Below the pieces are notes generated by a model, which had not been told where the DNA came from, searched no databases, and was given only the letters and a program-made list of their open reading frames with translations. This document shows, in pieces, positions 20,921 through 32,345 of a stretch of 64,000 nt of DNA (position 1 is its first letter; the number at the start of each line of letters is the position of its first letter). The translations under genes were made by a program, and so were the position numbers. The stretch comes from Agrypnia vestita (Eukaryota; Arthropoda; Insecta; Trichoptera; Phryganeidae), in assembly GCA_016648135.1 (NCBI GenBank), contig JADDOH010001584.1:62001-126000 (forward strand), read 5' to 3'.

Positions 20921-23328
20921 TTTTACACTGTTTTCACTCACATTATCGTCTAATATTTTTTGGTCACTCACATCTTTCACTGGATTTGTTTAAGTAAAAT
21001 CTTTATCTCGCTGTTGAAATAATATAAAATTACACCAATATTATTATAGGTAAGAAGTAAACGTACGAGTCAAATTTTTAACGAACCGTGTCTTTGACAA
21101 AATACTTATGCCTGCAACAAATATATTATAATTTTTAATTTTGAAGCAATCAATTCGTGATAAAATTCCATTTTAATGATTTAATTAAAACAGTTTTCAT
21201 ATTTTTTCCACTATTTATTGTTTTTTTACTGTACCGGTTCCAGCCTATTATGGCCGTATTTAGACTGCTATATTATTATATTAGGCAAGAGCAAAAAAAT
21301 AAATTTCATAAATGCCCTAGCTTAAGAGAATAATGTATGAATAGGTCAAAAAACAATATTAGAGAAAAAAAATTGTTTTACTTAAAACAATTAAAACTTA
21401 TGCGTATATGAATATTATTTTAATTAATGTTAACTTAGGTATCGTATATCTAACTTCGAAAATGATAAACTTTGTAAAGCACTAAATTAAAATTTTAATA
21501 TTTTGTATATTATATGACTAAAGATGTGATGTGATTTAACCACATACACTGATTTTTTTAAATATAAATAAAAATAAAATAAACAGGTTTTTTTATATTG
21601 AATTGATCTCTTATCAGAATGCTCAAATATCGTATAGATGCGAAAAAACAATAAATAGGAGATTTTCAAAAAAAAAAAATTTTAACGCTCAGTCTGTGTC
21701 CACGAAAAAGTACTACAAAATATTTGTATTTTAGAAATTAGACCGACGTCATTTTAATCTTACAGCACTAACCTACGTCAAATTGTCGCCTAAATACAGA
21801 TATTGGAGTAAATTTTTAATACGAGTATTATATACATCCAGTTCTAACTAGTGATGCCCGTTTTTCTGGCATCGGATAAACGGTTCCGCGTATTTACGAC
21901 TCTAGCCGTATTGAAATGGTTTCTTTTGCGTTATATCTTTTTTTTTTGTTTGATTCTAAATAAAACTTAACGAGACATTTGCGGCTTTGGAGCAGAACTC
22001 GGATTCTGAAGATGATCTTAAATCGGATAGCAAACGAGGAGATCTTTAGCATCAAGATGATTTCGAGGTGTCAAACACTCTTTTGTTTTCCGATTTTGAT
22101 CTTTACTTTCAGCAGTATGTTCTGAATCAACTTCTACATCACAAAATCTTGAACCAAATTTCCTGATACCGAGTTCCAGTAGGTACTCATTGAACTCAAT
22201 GATATCTTGCACTAGGATAACAAAAAGATGGTTAGTTTAAAGATGTATATTTTATAATTTGCGCAATATCGTATTTATGAACAGCTAGGTAACTACTGCA
22301 TCAATATGATAAAAGATAAATTGAAGCCACTTGCATAGCAGGTGGATGGCTTCTTTTTTGAGAAGTCAGAAAATCACACTAAAAAATTTTCTTAACTGTC
22401 TCATTGGTGAATCACAATCATTGTTTCATTGGCGCTAATTGATAATATAAGTCTGCGAATTGATATAATTTTGCGTGCATATTCGTTTATTATTCAATAA
22501 CGCGATTAATTTATTATAACAAAAAGTCAGTTGCTAGGTATACAACTAGTAGCCTTAAAGAAAGGCTTGGGTACACTAGAATTTGTTTTAAATAAATAAT
22601 AAAAAAATATTCAAACCCGGGATTCATTACAAAAAAAAAATATTTTGTCCACAATTTAAGAAATCATTTAGCAAGTGTTATACCATTTTGGAATCCTTAT
22701 TAAATGCGCCAACTTTTGAAGTTACTTGCCAACCTCGTGCAGTATATTTTTTTTCCAGTGCAGTCAGTTAAAACTGGGCAAAGTATTGGATTTTGAATAC
22801 TTGGTTTGGTAAAAAAGTAACATTTTCTTCCAAGATGGAGCGGTTGGCTTTGAATTTTGGACAAAAGTTTACAGAAGTATTATTCAGGATTACATAATAG
22901 TAATAAAAATGAATAAAAATAAAGATTTGTAGCAACAGTAGTGAAAAGACCGTCACAGGGTGTAGATTTTTTCGATTTTTTTTAAATGTTTATAATTTTT
23001 TTTAAACTGACTTAGATTTTTTTTTATATTTTTCTGATAACTATTACGACTTGGCCTATCACCCAATTTTGGCTTGACTTCGAGATACGGGATACCCTGT
23101 ATATTGAACCTAAAGATTCCAAAAAAATCCCATTTTTTAAATTTCAACACCGGCGCAGACGCGCATACTAATCGGGCGTTGAATTCAAATTGTGTTTTGG
23201 TGTGTTAAAGTGTATGAAATATATAAATAATTTTTTTTTAATGTATTTCAATAGTGTATTTATTAAGCCTTACAAACCCTACATCAACATCATTATTCAT
23301 AATCTCATTAAAAAAACATTTAAAAAAC
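20921..23328. other. Gene-free stretch, upstream of the 20.4-kb exon
   Basis: Contains the presumptive 5' UTR and promoter of the minus-strand exon just above 20920, then AT-rich DNA. The 64-codon frame at 22018-22212 and those at 22768-23150 have no domain. ACTGCCAGAAAAACGGGC-type composition near 21860-21910 is not resolvable. No repeat boundaries were found. Confidence 0.35.
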
Positions 23329-23651
23329 TAACTCATAAAAAACAAGTTTTTATTATACTCCCTTTTTCATTTATTAGTTGAAACAGGTTACGCGCTTACA
23401 CGCTTCGGGCTCGAGTCGGGCAATGCTACGAAAGGGAGTAAGTAATAAAAACCGTTAAAATTTTGAAAAATTAAAAATTATACTATAATATTGAAAAAAA
23501 ATTTAAAGAAAATTTATAAGATCATTTTTATCATCGCCACGAGTCTGCCTGCAAAGTTTCAGCTCGATTGGATCACGGGAAAAGGGTTAAAAATCAATCC
23601 AAAGTTTTTTCAGCCGACAAGCAGACACTACGAGTTAAAAGAAAGGGAGTA
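23329..23651 (+). repeat. Repeat family F, copy with internal terminus
   Basis: Starts TAACTCATAAAAAACAAG then ACTCCCTTTTTC, and ends GAAAGGGAGTA. An internal AAAGGGAGTAAGTAATAAAA suggests two fused or rearranged units. The CAGCTCGATTGGATCACGGG core is unchanged. Confidence 0.65.
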
Positions 23652-23837
23652 AATAGCATTTTTTCGAGCGCCAAAAGTAGAATCCTCCCTTAAATACCTA
23701 CCTTAATTGAATACTTAATTAGTATATGACTATAAAATATTGACATTGACGACTCTTTCATATTTTTGAAGCATTTTTGCACACGCTTGCCAATAGACGA
23801 ATGTTGATGATAATAAGTGCATATAAAATAGATATAG

Positions 23838-23880
23838 ATAGTTAATAGTATTCATATTTTATATGGATACTATTAACTAT
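23838..23880. repeat. Short hairpin
   Basis: GATAGTTAATAGTATTCATA is answered by TATGGATACTATTAACTATC with one mismatch, around a 3-5 nt loop. It is AT-rich, with no poly-T tail to suggest a terminator. Confidence 0.5.
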
Positions 23881-24434
23881 CGGGACATATATTAATCGAG
23901 TAAGATTTTTCATCACAAACTTCTTGCATAAGGCGCAATTACTATATTATTTTTCATACAAAACGTTGGACAATATTATTTTTAATGAAAAATGATTGAA
24001 ATAAAATTCGCAATAATCACATGCCACCTTTTTTATAATTATAAATTTTTAAGAAATTCAAAATTTTAACATCACAGAGGTAGGTTTATAGGTACACTCA
24101 TATATTATATAAAAGTATCTATTGTAGCCGGATAAGAATATTTTTAATTATTTATTAATATTGTAATGTATTCAGAAACAAATACACGATACATAACTCT
24201 AAAAAGTACATTTCCGATGAACAGTATAATTTAACTGTCACACTAAAATTCTTCAAAATATATAAATTAATATACTAAAACTCCATCATTTTCGTTAGCG
24301 TCCTGCGTATAGATATTATTTTTAAAAAAACTAAACATTTCACTACCGTTCTTCAATAAGTTCTCCACTGCTGCAGTCTCAGATTATTTAAACGGAATAT
24401 CCACATTTAAATACGGCGCATTACGAAACCAATA
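23881..24434. other. Gene-free stretch
   Basis: AT-rich. The 3' flank of the second tetraspanin begins here. An (AAAT)n microsatellite occupies about 24443-24471. Confidence 0.4.
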
Positions 24435-24440
24435 TTTATT
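24435..24440 (-). promoter_or_regulatory. Polyadenylation signal for second tetraspanin
   Basis: AATAAA on the minus strand, 38 nt past the stop codon of the tetraspanin ORF. Well placed for 3' processing. Confidence 0.5.
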
Positions 24441-24478
24441 AGTGAATAAATAAATAAATAAATAAATAAATCATCAAT

Positions 24479-25186
24479 CTATTTGATAATTTTTTTTCCA
24501 CTGTTATCTTTTCTCCCGGCGAGGATGTCGCCGGTGGACAAGAAGGTGGCAAAAAGGAGCACTGTGGTCGCAATGCAGAAGTAAACGATTTTCTCCACCT
24601 CTCTTCTGATGTAATTCTCAATCCTGTACCTACAGCCGATTGCGTGGCAGTTGTGGAACTCGCAAGGCAGTCTGTCGCAGCAGGACTCGGTGAGCCCGTC
24701 CTCGTAGTCCAGAGGACTCTCAAAGCCGCAGCAGCGCAGGGTCCTTTCAACGTGCTCCAGTCTCCCCATACCCTCGGCGACGTTCGCAAACCCAAGATCA
24801 AAAGTTGTCTTCAGCGTGCCAAAGGCGTCCTCCAGAATAACATCGGAGACGTTGAGCCAGGACTTGAGCGCGAGCAGGCCGAGGAACGTCGCGAAGCTGG
24901 CGATCAAATGAAAATACCAATTCATCTGGTGGAATATCAGGACGTAGTGGGATGGAAATAGGACGAGTAGCGTCTCCATCAGGAATACGATACCGACGAA
25001 GACGAAGAATATCGTGTTGCGGCTGCTGAGGAACGCGTCCACCCTGTTGCTGAAGACGATGACCGCTACGCCGCAGCAGACGGTCGCCAAATGGAAGCAG
25101 AACAAAATAGAAGACTGCCTTTTATGCGCTTTGCAAAATGACACAACTTGGCGTAATTTACGAGTTATATAACCGCCCGGATGCAT
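24479..25186 (-). CDS. Tetraspanin family membrane protein, divergent
   Basis: An intact 235-residue single-exon ORF starting MHPGGYITRKLRQ. Predicted helices are at about 25-45, 58-80, 90-107 and 199-217. The large loop contains RCCG (151-154), ESCC (167-170), PC (174-175), C180 and GC (184-185), plus one N-glycosylation sequon, NVS, at 112. The cysteine pattern and the phrase P-x-DY-x-x-G between CCG and SCC match the tetraspanin at 18675, but helix sequences differ greatly, so these are old paralogues or fast-evolving genes. The loop before TM3 is unusually short and the tail is Lys-rich. Function beyond membrane scaffolding cannot be read. Confidence 0.92.
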   Translation of the reverse strand: MHPGGYITRKLRQVVSFCKAHKRQSSILFCFHLATVCCGVAVIVFSNRVDAFLSSRNTIFFVFVGIVFLMETLLVLFPSHYVLIFHQMNWYFHLIASFATFLGLLALKSWLNVSDVILEDAFGTLKTTFDLGFANVAEGMGRLEHVERTLRCCGFESPLDYEDGLTESCCDRLPCEFHNCHAIGCRYRIENYIRREVEKIVYFCIATTVLLFATFLSTGDILAGRKDNSGKKIIK

Positions 25187-26279
25187 CGCGTCGATATTAA
25201 ATAATTTATTTTAAAAAAAATTAAAATTCGCTGTCAAAACCGTATATTATTGACGAAGGGAAATAAAATACGAATGTTTTCAATGGAATGTTTCAAAATT
25301 ACTTACGAAATTAAATTAAACGGTAAGTACTTATTTAAATTATTATTAAATACTTACCTAGATCTTTGAGAGGTAGAAAATTATTTGAAACTAGAAATAA
25401 ACCGTTAGTTACAATAAATTATCAATTTTTAAAAGATTAATAGGTAGGCACCTAAACTTAAATATTAGTAAAATGACTATATATTTTGACATACATTATT
25501 TGGTGATATAATTGGCAGCGGATCTTCTTTTATGTTGCCATGTGACATGACGGATATTATATAATCGAGACGTGTTGAAGTAGTATTATAGTCTTTTGCT
25601 CTAATAAATAATATTACATTTATAAAATAAATTTGGAACGAAAAACATTCGACACATGTACGTGTCTATTCTCATTGCTTTGCGGTATTATGACAATCTT
25701 TTTTGGATATCTATTATGTAACATTGTACACTACGTCATTTTTTACGTGATGAATGTAATAAATTGGCAGAAATCATGTTGTTTCACGCGTATCTAACTA
25801 TCCTTCACCTAAAGTGTCTAAATATCAAATTAAAACCAAAGTTTTAGAAATGCTTAAGTGATAGAAATAGTGAAATTTGGCAAATGACATAAATAAACAC
25901 ATTCCGTCTATTTTTTAACGTTAGGATAGTAATAGATAATACAGGGGATTATATACGAAAAACATTCGATACGTGACATTATGTTTTTAAACGAATACAA
26001 AAAGGAAGCACAAAAATTTACTGCCCGCACAGATTGAAAAATGTTTTTATGATATAATATACAAATTATATTTATGACGTGCGTGCTATTTTATCACAAC
26101 CCTGGATTTTCAATGTTTGTTTTGTTAAAAATAAGAGGCAGGAAAAACGTCCGATCAAAAGATTTATAAACAAAATAATATTTGAATTAAAAAATTATTA
26201 AAATGTACGGTGTGATTATATTTGCGGGAAGAGATATTTTTTAGAGTTGTAGAAAATATAATTTATTTGAGTAGTAGAT
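25187..26279. other. Gene-free AT-rich stretch
   Basis: Upstream of the second tetraspanin. No TATA box or ORF is convincing. ACGAAAAACATTCGA-x-AC occurs at about 25638 and again at about 25956. Confidence 0.4.
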
Positions 26280-26600
26280 CAATCACGAATCTTCTTCGAC
26301 ATCTCAATGCTAAGAAGCCCAGTTTGTCTCTTTGCTCTTATCTGGAAGCCGCTGATTTCAAAACATGAAAACCCAGGAAAATCAAAGAACACGTTCTGGT
26401 CAAATATTACTTTTGAAGTTACTTCAGGGACATATTGATTATTCCAGTCGACTGAAGCGGTCTACCTTCACGTTCCATCCAGACTAACCCGACAGACCAC
26501 GTTCCCAGAAGTAGAACAACTTATGCACAGAACTCCTTCACCCATCGCGCATACAAATCACTGAACGACAATTTGTTAGATTTATTTTAAATTAAACCTC
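26280..26600 (+). pseudogene. LINE reverse-transcriptase C-terminal remnant
   Basis: The plus strand reads SRLKRSTFTFHPD, then, one frame over, VPRSRTTYAQNSFTHRAYKS and LNDNLLDLF before a stop. This Arg-rich RTTYA-x-NS-x-x-x-RA-x-x-x-LN ending is typical of non-LTR retrotransposon ORF2 of insects. Frame changes and a lost core show a dead fragment of about 100 codons. Confidence 0.55.
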
Positions 26601-27090
26601 GCTATTTCTTAAAACGTCCATAAAAAACATCACCAAATCTATTCTAGCTAATCATCTTACAAGCACGCACTTATTATACACACGCATTACGGCTTTGCTA
26701 CCCTCAACCCTAATTTCAATTCTCCCCTTTCCTCCTATTCGTACATTCTCATTTTGTCTTATTCTGTGGTGATAAAATATACAAGTATCCCTTAGCTAGT
26801 AGAAAAAACACTTGGATAATCTTCTTCATTCAATTTTGAATGGAAAATATTCTTTACACTTTGGGTGAAATTTCGACAGTTACAGAGATAAGCGACGATG
26901 TATTTCTGACGTGAGTTAAGGCTGTGATAACCGTGCCATCTAGCGTAGCGAGGCGTTAGTGACGAACAATATTATAATGAGAAATATGCCTTTTTTTCTT
27001 TTTATACCTCATCATTATTTGCGCCATTTTAAAGCTTTATAGAAGAGAGAAAGAAAGAAAAGAGAGAATTATATATTTTAAGTCTTTATT
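26601..27090. other. Gene-free stretch
   Basis: At 26785-26905 a fragment (CTAGTAGAAAAAACACTTGG, TTTACACTTTGGGTGAAATT) is related to the MITE at 45046 and to 19680-19800. Otherwise there is nothing. Confidence 0.4.
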
Positions 27091-27424
27091 TACTCTATAT
27101 ATATTTTCAAAATATTAATAACCTCGCAGGACTATATTCCTGCCTTGAGTCGAAAATGTTCAAGCAGCCATGACCTAATATCAATAGTTATGGAGATATG
27201 CGACATCAAAGTTGGCATTTCTTTTTTCAATATTTCTGACTTATTTTTTGTAAAACTTGGACAATCATTACAGTAACTTATATCGAATGTGAAAAATTCA
27301 TTCTCTTTAAGTCAAATAAAATAATAAAATCCTTCGAAATCTAATTGGAAAATATTCCAATAATCAAGGCAGGAATATAGTCCTGCGAAGTAATTATTGT
27401 TTTCAAAATAACCCTGTTCTATAT
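27091..27424. repeat. Mariner-like hairpin MITE family H2, deleted copy
   Basis: AATAACCTCGCAGGACTATATTCCTGCC near the left is answered by the inverse AGGAATATAGTCCTGCGAAG at the right, within TTTTCAAAATAACCCTG. The central part is shorter than in 52121-52570, so this is an internal deletion derivative. Confidence 0.7.
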
Positions 27425-27514
27425 CGAAAAAAAATATTTTCATTTAGTTTTGCCTTCCTGAAACGAAAATTTAATCTTTTCCGAAAATATTAAGTAAATT
27501 TGATAGTCGAAATA

Positions 27515-27740
27515 GTAAAACTATAATCGATTTTTTGCAGATTCGACAGTGTACGTGGGAACGTCGAATTGTAATTGTGTGTTAAGTAGTATATGTACAA
27601 CCGAAGACTTCGGAATGTCTGACGATACACAGATATCAGTCGGTGAATGCGCCGGCCCAAGGTCACACACCTCAAGCTTGGTACACAGCTGGTATACACA
27701 CACACACAGACAAATAATTGGACGTAGTTAAGCGAAAATA
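27515..27740. repeat. Decayed dispersed repeat, possibly coding in origin
   Basis: The segment around TTTTTTGCAGATTCGACAGT and GGGAACGTCGAATTGTAA matches 55875-55945 (TTTTTGCAGATTCGACAGTA, GGGACGTCGATATGTAA). In that copy the plus-strand frame reads CRFDSIRRGTSICNII. The family is not recognised. A short (CA)n run is at 27696-27710. Confidence 0.45.
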
Positions 27741-27835
27741 TTCCAATCCAAACAAAGTCACTTTAGAAATGCTAACGTTTGAAGTTCTTAAGATATTTCT
27801 TCATTGGTATTCGTTTTAAAATTAATTGAAAGTAT

Positions 27836-28498
27836 TGTAACGAGGCTAAAAAGAATCACGCACTCGTGTCAAGTGACAGTTGTTTGAAATATTCACAATA
27901 CTACCGAAGATTCCAGAACAGCCTAGTGTTATTAATCTACAGCTTTTGAGAGACGTCTCTTAAGTTCCAGGAACATCTGGAAGTTACGAAAACTTGTGAG
28001 AAAACACTATAAAAGTCTAGTAAATACTAGAGAATTCTCGAAGGTTCGAAAATTCAAAGTTATCGAATATAAATAAACGGTTCCAGGCCGCGGAGGGGCA
28101 TTAGTATTTTGACTTTTCCTACTATGCGGCTCTAGCGGCAAATCACGAAGCGAAAACAGTGTTACCATCAGGCGTGTTAACTGAGCGACAGATAATTAAG
28201 TGAAGTACTTACCCTTGTGCGATATAGGAGCGAATATTCGGGAAAAATTCTTACGTAGCGAATAATAATACGTGCTGAAATTGGATGGATTGTTCTAGTG
28301 AATAAAGTCTTAAAGCGATTAAGAAGTGTCTATTTACGAGTGATAAATTTACGAAATAGTTAATTTAAAGAATAGAGTTACATTTAATAGTGTTAAGTGA
28401 CTTTGTACGATTGTTTAATTAATTAATCAGTATTTAATAAATCCCTATATTAAATTCCAGCGTTTCAGTAATACCTCTTGCAGCCACGACACGCGACA
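27836..28498 (+). mobile_element. Solo LTR of a Ty3/Gypsy-type element
   Basis: 663 bp, beginning TGTAACGAGG and ending CGCGACA, with GTAT repeated directly on both sides (27832-27835 and 28499-28502). A TATAAAA at 28008-28014 and an AATAAAG at about 28301 are placed as in an LTR, so transcription would run left to right. No primer-binding site or internal region adjoins, so this is a solo LTR left by recombination. Perfect heat-shock elements lie at 27906-27918 and 28035-28047. The 4-bp duplication favours a Gypsy-type parent; the family cannot be named. Confidence 0.7.
27906..28047 (+). promoter_or_regulatory. Heat-shock elements and TATA box in solo LTR
   Basis: GAA-ga-TTC-ca-GAA (27906-27918) is 89 bp upstream of TATAAAA (28008). 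TTC-tc-GAA-gg-TTC (28035-28047) is 20 bp downstream, preceded by an abutting GAA. An imperfect pair with 3-nt spacing, TTCCAGGAA, lies at 27965-27973. HSF binds such alternating units, so heat-induced LTR transcription is plausible but inferred. Confidence 0.45.
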
Positions 28499-28502
28499 GT
28501 AT

Positions 28503-29335
28503 GATTTTATATGTAGAATATTAATACTTTTTTATTGTTACCAGTATAGTAAGGCATATTTTATGATGAAAAAAAATTAACCCGCCGTACATGAGGGTTC
28601 TAAGGGTCATGAATATTATAAATATTTGTTTTTTGCCAGGATTTTTTTACAGGCAGTAGTATCGATATTTAGCATCAGTATGGTGCACTTAAAGTCGCCT
28701 TTGACCAAGTTGTGGATTGGATGCTTGTCGCGTAACTACGTCCAATCGGTAGTTGCCTGTCGCAGCTTCGCTTTGCGCGGAATATCAGTTAAAACAATAT
28801 TTATTTCTAAATCTCAAATGAAATGTATGGAAGTCTTTTTTACAGGATGGCCCAGGGCTTACGACTGTACGAGCTAACTTAAGTGATCACTATGCACAAT
28901 ACAACGTTCACCAATTCCATCCACACATTATCAAATTTTTGAAACCTTTTGTTTATTTGAAGGGACTACGCTAGAGACATCTGTAGTCTTTTCTCGTGAA
29001 CTATAGTATATATAATCATATATATATATATATTATATATATATATATGTATATAGATTTCGCAGCTGGTAATGATGTATGGTAGACTTATATATATATT
29101 TCTCGTATAACAGTTTCATCTCTGTGAGACTTCTATAATTTATCTTAATTTATTAGATCGTAATTACAATGTTTGTAAGACTTCGTGGTTAGGGAAATAG
29201 CTCCATGATAAGCGATTCGTTTAATTATTTCGTAGCTACACGTACTAAAGTAGAAATTATAATTGTTTTGTTTACATTGAACACACATAAAAGACAGTAT
29301 GTCTACCTTTCCCAGAAAACGATTAGGGCGTATAA
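28503..29335. other. Gene-free stretch with dinucleotide repeat
   Basis: A fragment at 28843-28935 (TTAAGTGATCACTATGCACA, CGTTCACCAATTCCATCCAC) recurs at about 32987-33060 and 33230-33320. A long (AT)n tract lies at 29015-29050. The 83-codon frame at 28626-28877 is not recognised. Confidence 0.45.
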
Positions 29336-29530
29336 AGATGTACCAGAGCTAGCAGCAGAAACTTGATGGTAGATTCCTGCCTATGTTGTGAGTCCAAAAT
29401 GTTCAAGCAACCATGACCATCAATAGTTATGGAATTATGCAATATCAAAGTTTGTATTTTTTTTTTCAATATTTCTGACTTATTTTTTGAAAAGCGTTGG
29501 ACAACACTTAATAGAATATGACCATACACT
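29336..29530. repeat. Family H2 MITE, partial
   Basis: Contains GGTAGATTCCTGCC, AAAATGTTCAAGCAACCATGACC and the TGACTTATTTTTTGAAAAGCGTTGG block of the family; the right half is absent. Confidence 0.6.
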
Positions 29531-29674
29531 TAATATTAATTTATTTAATGATCATGGAAGACCAACAGCACAACAAAGAAGCAAAGAAAACATTGATATA
29601 ATATAGATGGCCAGTTACAGGTCTCTACATTTAGATATATGTTAGTAATGATAAATATTTATGAATTAAACTAA

Positions 29675-30013
29675 GGCATATTAAAAATTATTTAGAAAGA
29701 AAGAATAAAAAATTTAAACAAAAGAAAAAGAAACTTAATTATTAACAGAAAAACATAGACATGTTAAAAAAAATACAAAGAGAAAAAAATACTTAATTAT
29801 TAAGTAGGAAAAAAAATTCTGCACTCAAAATTTTTCTTAGAATTTAGGCATGTTAAGAATTATATAAAAAGAAATAATAAAAAATTTAAACAAAAGAAAA
29901 AGATACTTAATAGACAGCAGAAAAACATGTTGAAAATAATACAAAAAGAATGAATAAGAGAAAAAGAGACATAATTATTACGTGGAAAAAAATTCAGCAC
30001 TCAAAATTTTTCT
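29675..30013. repeat. Tandem duplication, about 170-bp A-rich unit
   Basis: Two direct units (29675-29846 and 29847-30013) share AATAAAAAATTTAAACAAAAG, GCAGAAAAACATG-type and CACTCAAAATTTTTCTTA words. They are A-rich and non-coding. Confidence 0.7.
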
Positions 30014-30099
30014 TAATCTTGTGTGGCTGCACTCGAACAGATCAATATCAGATCTTATCAGTTTAAATACAGGTTTAAAATTTTTACATACTAGTTAAA

Positions 30100-30395
30100 A
30101 GATCCAACAAATAAATAATCTAGAAATACTTGAAATTAGGAAGAGTGTTAATATTAATTCAAATGTAATAAATAATCAGACAAAATGTGCGCACAACCCA
30201 CTATTGAATATTTTTCCACTTAAGATTCCATCCCCTTCAGATGACATTCCATAATTAACAGCTCCAACTCCCCCCCACCACACCTCAACATCCCATCACC
30301 GTAACGCAATTGCATGGTTTATCTTTTTCAATTTTAGTACACAAACAATCCTGAAGAAGAGAACATTGTTCTCGAAACATATATATTTTATATCA
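30100..30395 (+). mobile_element. Penelope-like element fragment with ribozyme remnant
   Basis: The plus-strand frame reads LEILEIRKSVNINSNVINNQ and then NPLLNIF before stopping, matching the tail pattern of the 7627-8064 element (LNNLEIFYIREAV, NNQINF, PLFN). It is followed by a C-rich leader and a hammerhead-like motif. It is the better preserved partner of 3650-3950. Confidence 0.55.
30347..30386 (+). ncRNA. Hammerhead-like motif, damaged at stem III and stem I
   Basis: AAUC, CUGAAGA, A, GAGAAC-AUU-GUUCUC, GAA are all intact, but the palindrome ACAUGU of the sister copy has become ACAUAU, and the 3' arm of stem I is UAUUUU and cannot pair with AAUC. Probably inactive. Confidence 0.45.
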
Positions 30396-31621
30396 AACAA
30401 AGTGATTTGTATTTTATTTTAATTATAAAAATGACTTGCATTTTTTTTTCAATATTTCAAAGTTCGAAAACCTTGTGTTTACTGCTTACGCTCACAGGCC
30501 ACTATTAAATGTATGTAGATTTCGAAAAAAAAATGGATGAAAGGGCGTCAAAATAATTTAATGAAATAAACATTGCGAGACAATACGTGAGTCAAGACCC
30601 AATCAATTTTCTTGTCACGTTCTTCGCGTTATTAACATAATATAAAATAATATCTCATTCCGTATTCCCGCGAGCCGGACCCAAATGTACATTTGCACAA
30701 ATTATAAATTGCCTATTTCTCCAAATCCCACCCCACCCCAAAATGCTCCCAGCAAATACGAATATACAATATTCAAATCGTAACATGGATTGCGTAATTC
30801 TAAAGGGGATGCAGATACCAGCTGCTGAACAAAGTGCCTTCAGGAAATTAACCTTAAAATATTATTACACAAGATGCGCAGCCCTGACCGATTTACTCTC
30901 TTCTACAGGTTGATGTTTTACTCGTGGCACTTTGCAGTAGGCCACTGACGAATCTGAGTATACTTTTTTATTATTACAATGTATTAGAAGGTATATAGAT
31001 TTGTTATTATTTTATTTATTTTTTAATAATTGATCATTTCACATAATTTTTTTACAAAAAAAGAACTAATTCGCAAGACCGGTTTGTTAGTAGGTTTTTT
31101 TTTGTTAACAATGTAAAATAACAAAGTAACATAAGTTTATATACATAAAAAAAGGAAACAGATTAATAAATGATCTTAATATCCTCACTTATCTATACCT
31201 ATAAAACTCAATATCTGTTTGTCTGTTCTCTATACAAATCAACACCGTTTAACCGATTTGACCCAAATTTTGCATAAAATTCTTTAGGACTCGGAGGGTA
31301 ACATAGGCGACATTTTCTCCCTCCCTCTTTACTCTGGTATAATTTCTAAACAAATCTGTAGCGTTCGACCGATTTGACCCAAATTTTGTGTACTTATTTT
31401 TTAGGACCCGGCGCATAATAAAGGCAACATTCCTCTTAGAGGCTTTTGAAAACAATAGAATCTTTGTTTCCCCCCACATATTTATTTTTAACTTCCTTTA
31501 AATCGAACGGTTAATTCAGTATAAATCTCTCTCTCTGTCTCTCTACATAATATAAATAAAATAAAAATATCATTATTGTACTTATAGCGCGTAATAGGTG
31601 CATAAACTATTATTTACATAA
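30396..31621. other. Gene-free stretch
   Basis: A duplicated motif at 31248-31280 and 31368-31400 (CCGATTTGACCCAAATTTTG) recurs with an ACTCGGAG/ACCCGGCG follow-on, as in internal parts of Helitrons or satellite-like repeats. The minus-strand frame at 31249-31479 is built from this repeat and is not a gene. Confidence 0.4.
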
Positions 31622-31790
31622 CTAGTCGTACACCCGTGAAAAATCACGGGAAATAATGATAATGACTTGCCTTGCGTGACCGCTTTGCCGCGCGCTGGTC
31701 GCGTGTCGCACTCTAATTATCTAAAATTTTAATTCCAGCAATTAATGGACTTTACGGCAGACAGACAGACAACGAAATTATTATGTTTGA
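31622..31790 (-). mobile_element. Short complete Helitron
   Basis: Minus strand: A|TCAAACATAATAATTTCG ... hairpin CCCGTGA-TTTT-TCACGGG ... TGTACGACTAG|T. Both ends obey the Helitron rule (insertion between A and T, TC head, CTAG tail, hairpin about 9 nt before the tail). At 169 bp it has no coding capacity. It shares the 5' head with family A but has its own hairpin stem. Confidence 0.75.
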
Positions 31791-32285
31791 TGAAGTAACT
31801 GAATATAATATCTGTATGCATGTAGATAAATGGAAAAATAAACAGAAAAAAAATTTTTTGGTGTCAATGTTTCCACGGTTCGATAAACACATGTGCGGTG
31901 TGGGTGTTTGTTTACGATTTATCGATTCCAATGTTCGCATGCTAATTGTTAGCAATATTAATACAGAGACCAGTTAGTGGATAGCGGTTCATAAACACGA
32001 CATACCAGACTGGTCTTCGATTCCAAATTGTAATACTAAATTGATTTATTTACAGATGTTCCGATAGACATCTGTATTGATTAATTAACTCATTTTACGA
32101 GCGGTACACCGGTTTGAGCGGCAAAAGTCGCGGTACTGAGTGGGACGTACAAATTACGGTTAAAATACGAAATAAATTATTTTATTACTAGCTAAACGAC
32201 GTTTTTTATGTTTTTTTAAATAAGTTACGGACGTTACAGGAAGTAACTGACAGAAAGACAACAAAATTATTATTATTGGAATATA
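31791..32285. other. Gene-free stretch with Helitron head fragment
   Basis: At 32221-32275 the minus strand carries another family-A-like head (AATAATTTTGTTGTCTTTCT, GTAACGTCCGTAACTT). The frames at 31752-31977 have no domain. Confidence 0.4.
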
Positions 32286-32345
32286 CTAGCTTTATTGCAC
32301 GGCTTCACCCGAGTTTTGGATTCTTGAATATATTCCCTTTTATTG
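32286..32345 (-). mobile_element. Helitron 3' end, other family
   Basis: The minus strand ends CGGGTGAAGCCGTGCAATAA then AGCTAG followed by T. The GGGTGAAGCCGTGC segment can fold as a short hairpin. The 5' end was not located. Confidence 0.45.

Noticed and set aside
20488..20993. Additional frames of 77-114 codons over the 20.4-kb exon
   Set aside because: Shadows of the minus-strand exon; none begins or ends at a sensible splice site, and their composition is repetitive.
22018..22212. piggyBac-like N-terminus (acidic Ser/Asp stretch near 21990-22020)
   Set aside because: Too short and without the transposase core; the resemblance is only in composition.
29000..29060. AT-dinucleotide tract as a replication origin or regulatory element
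   Set aside because: Simple microsatellite with no additional structure.
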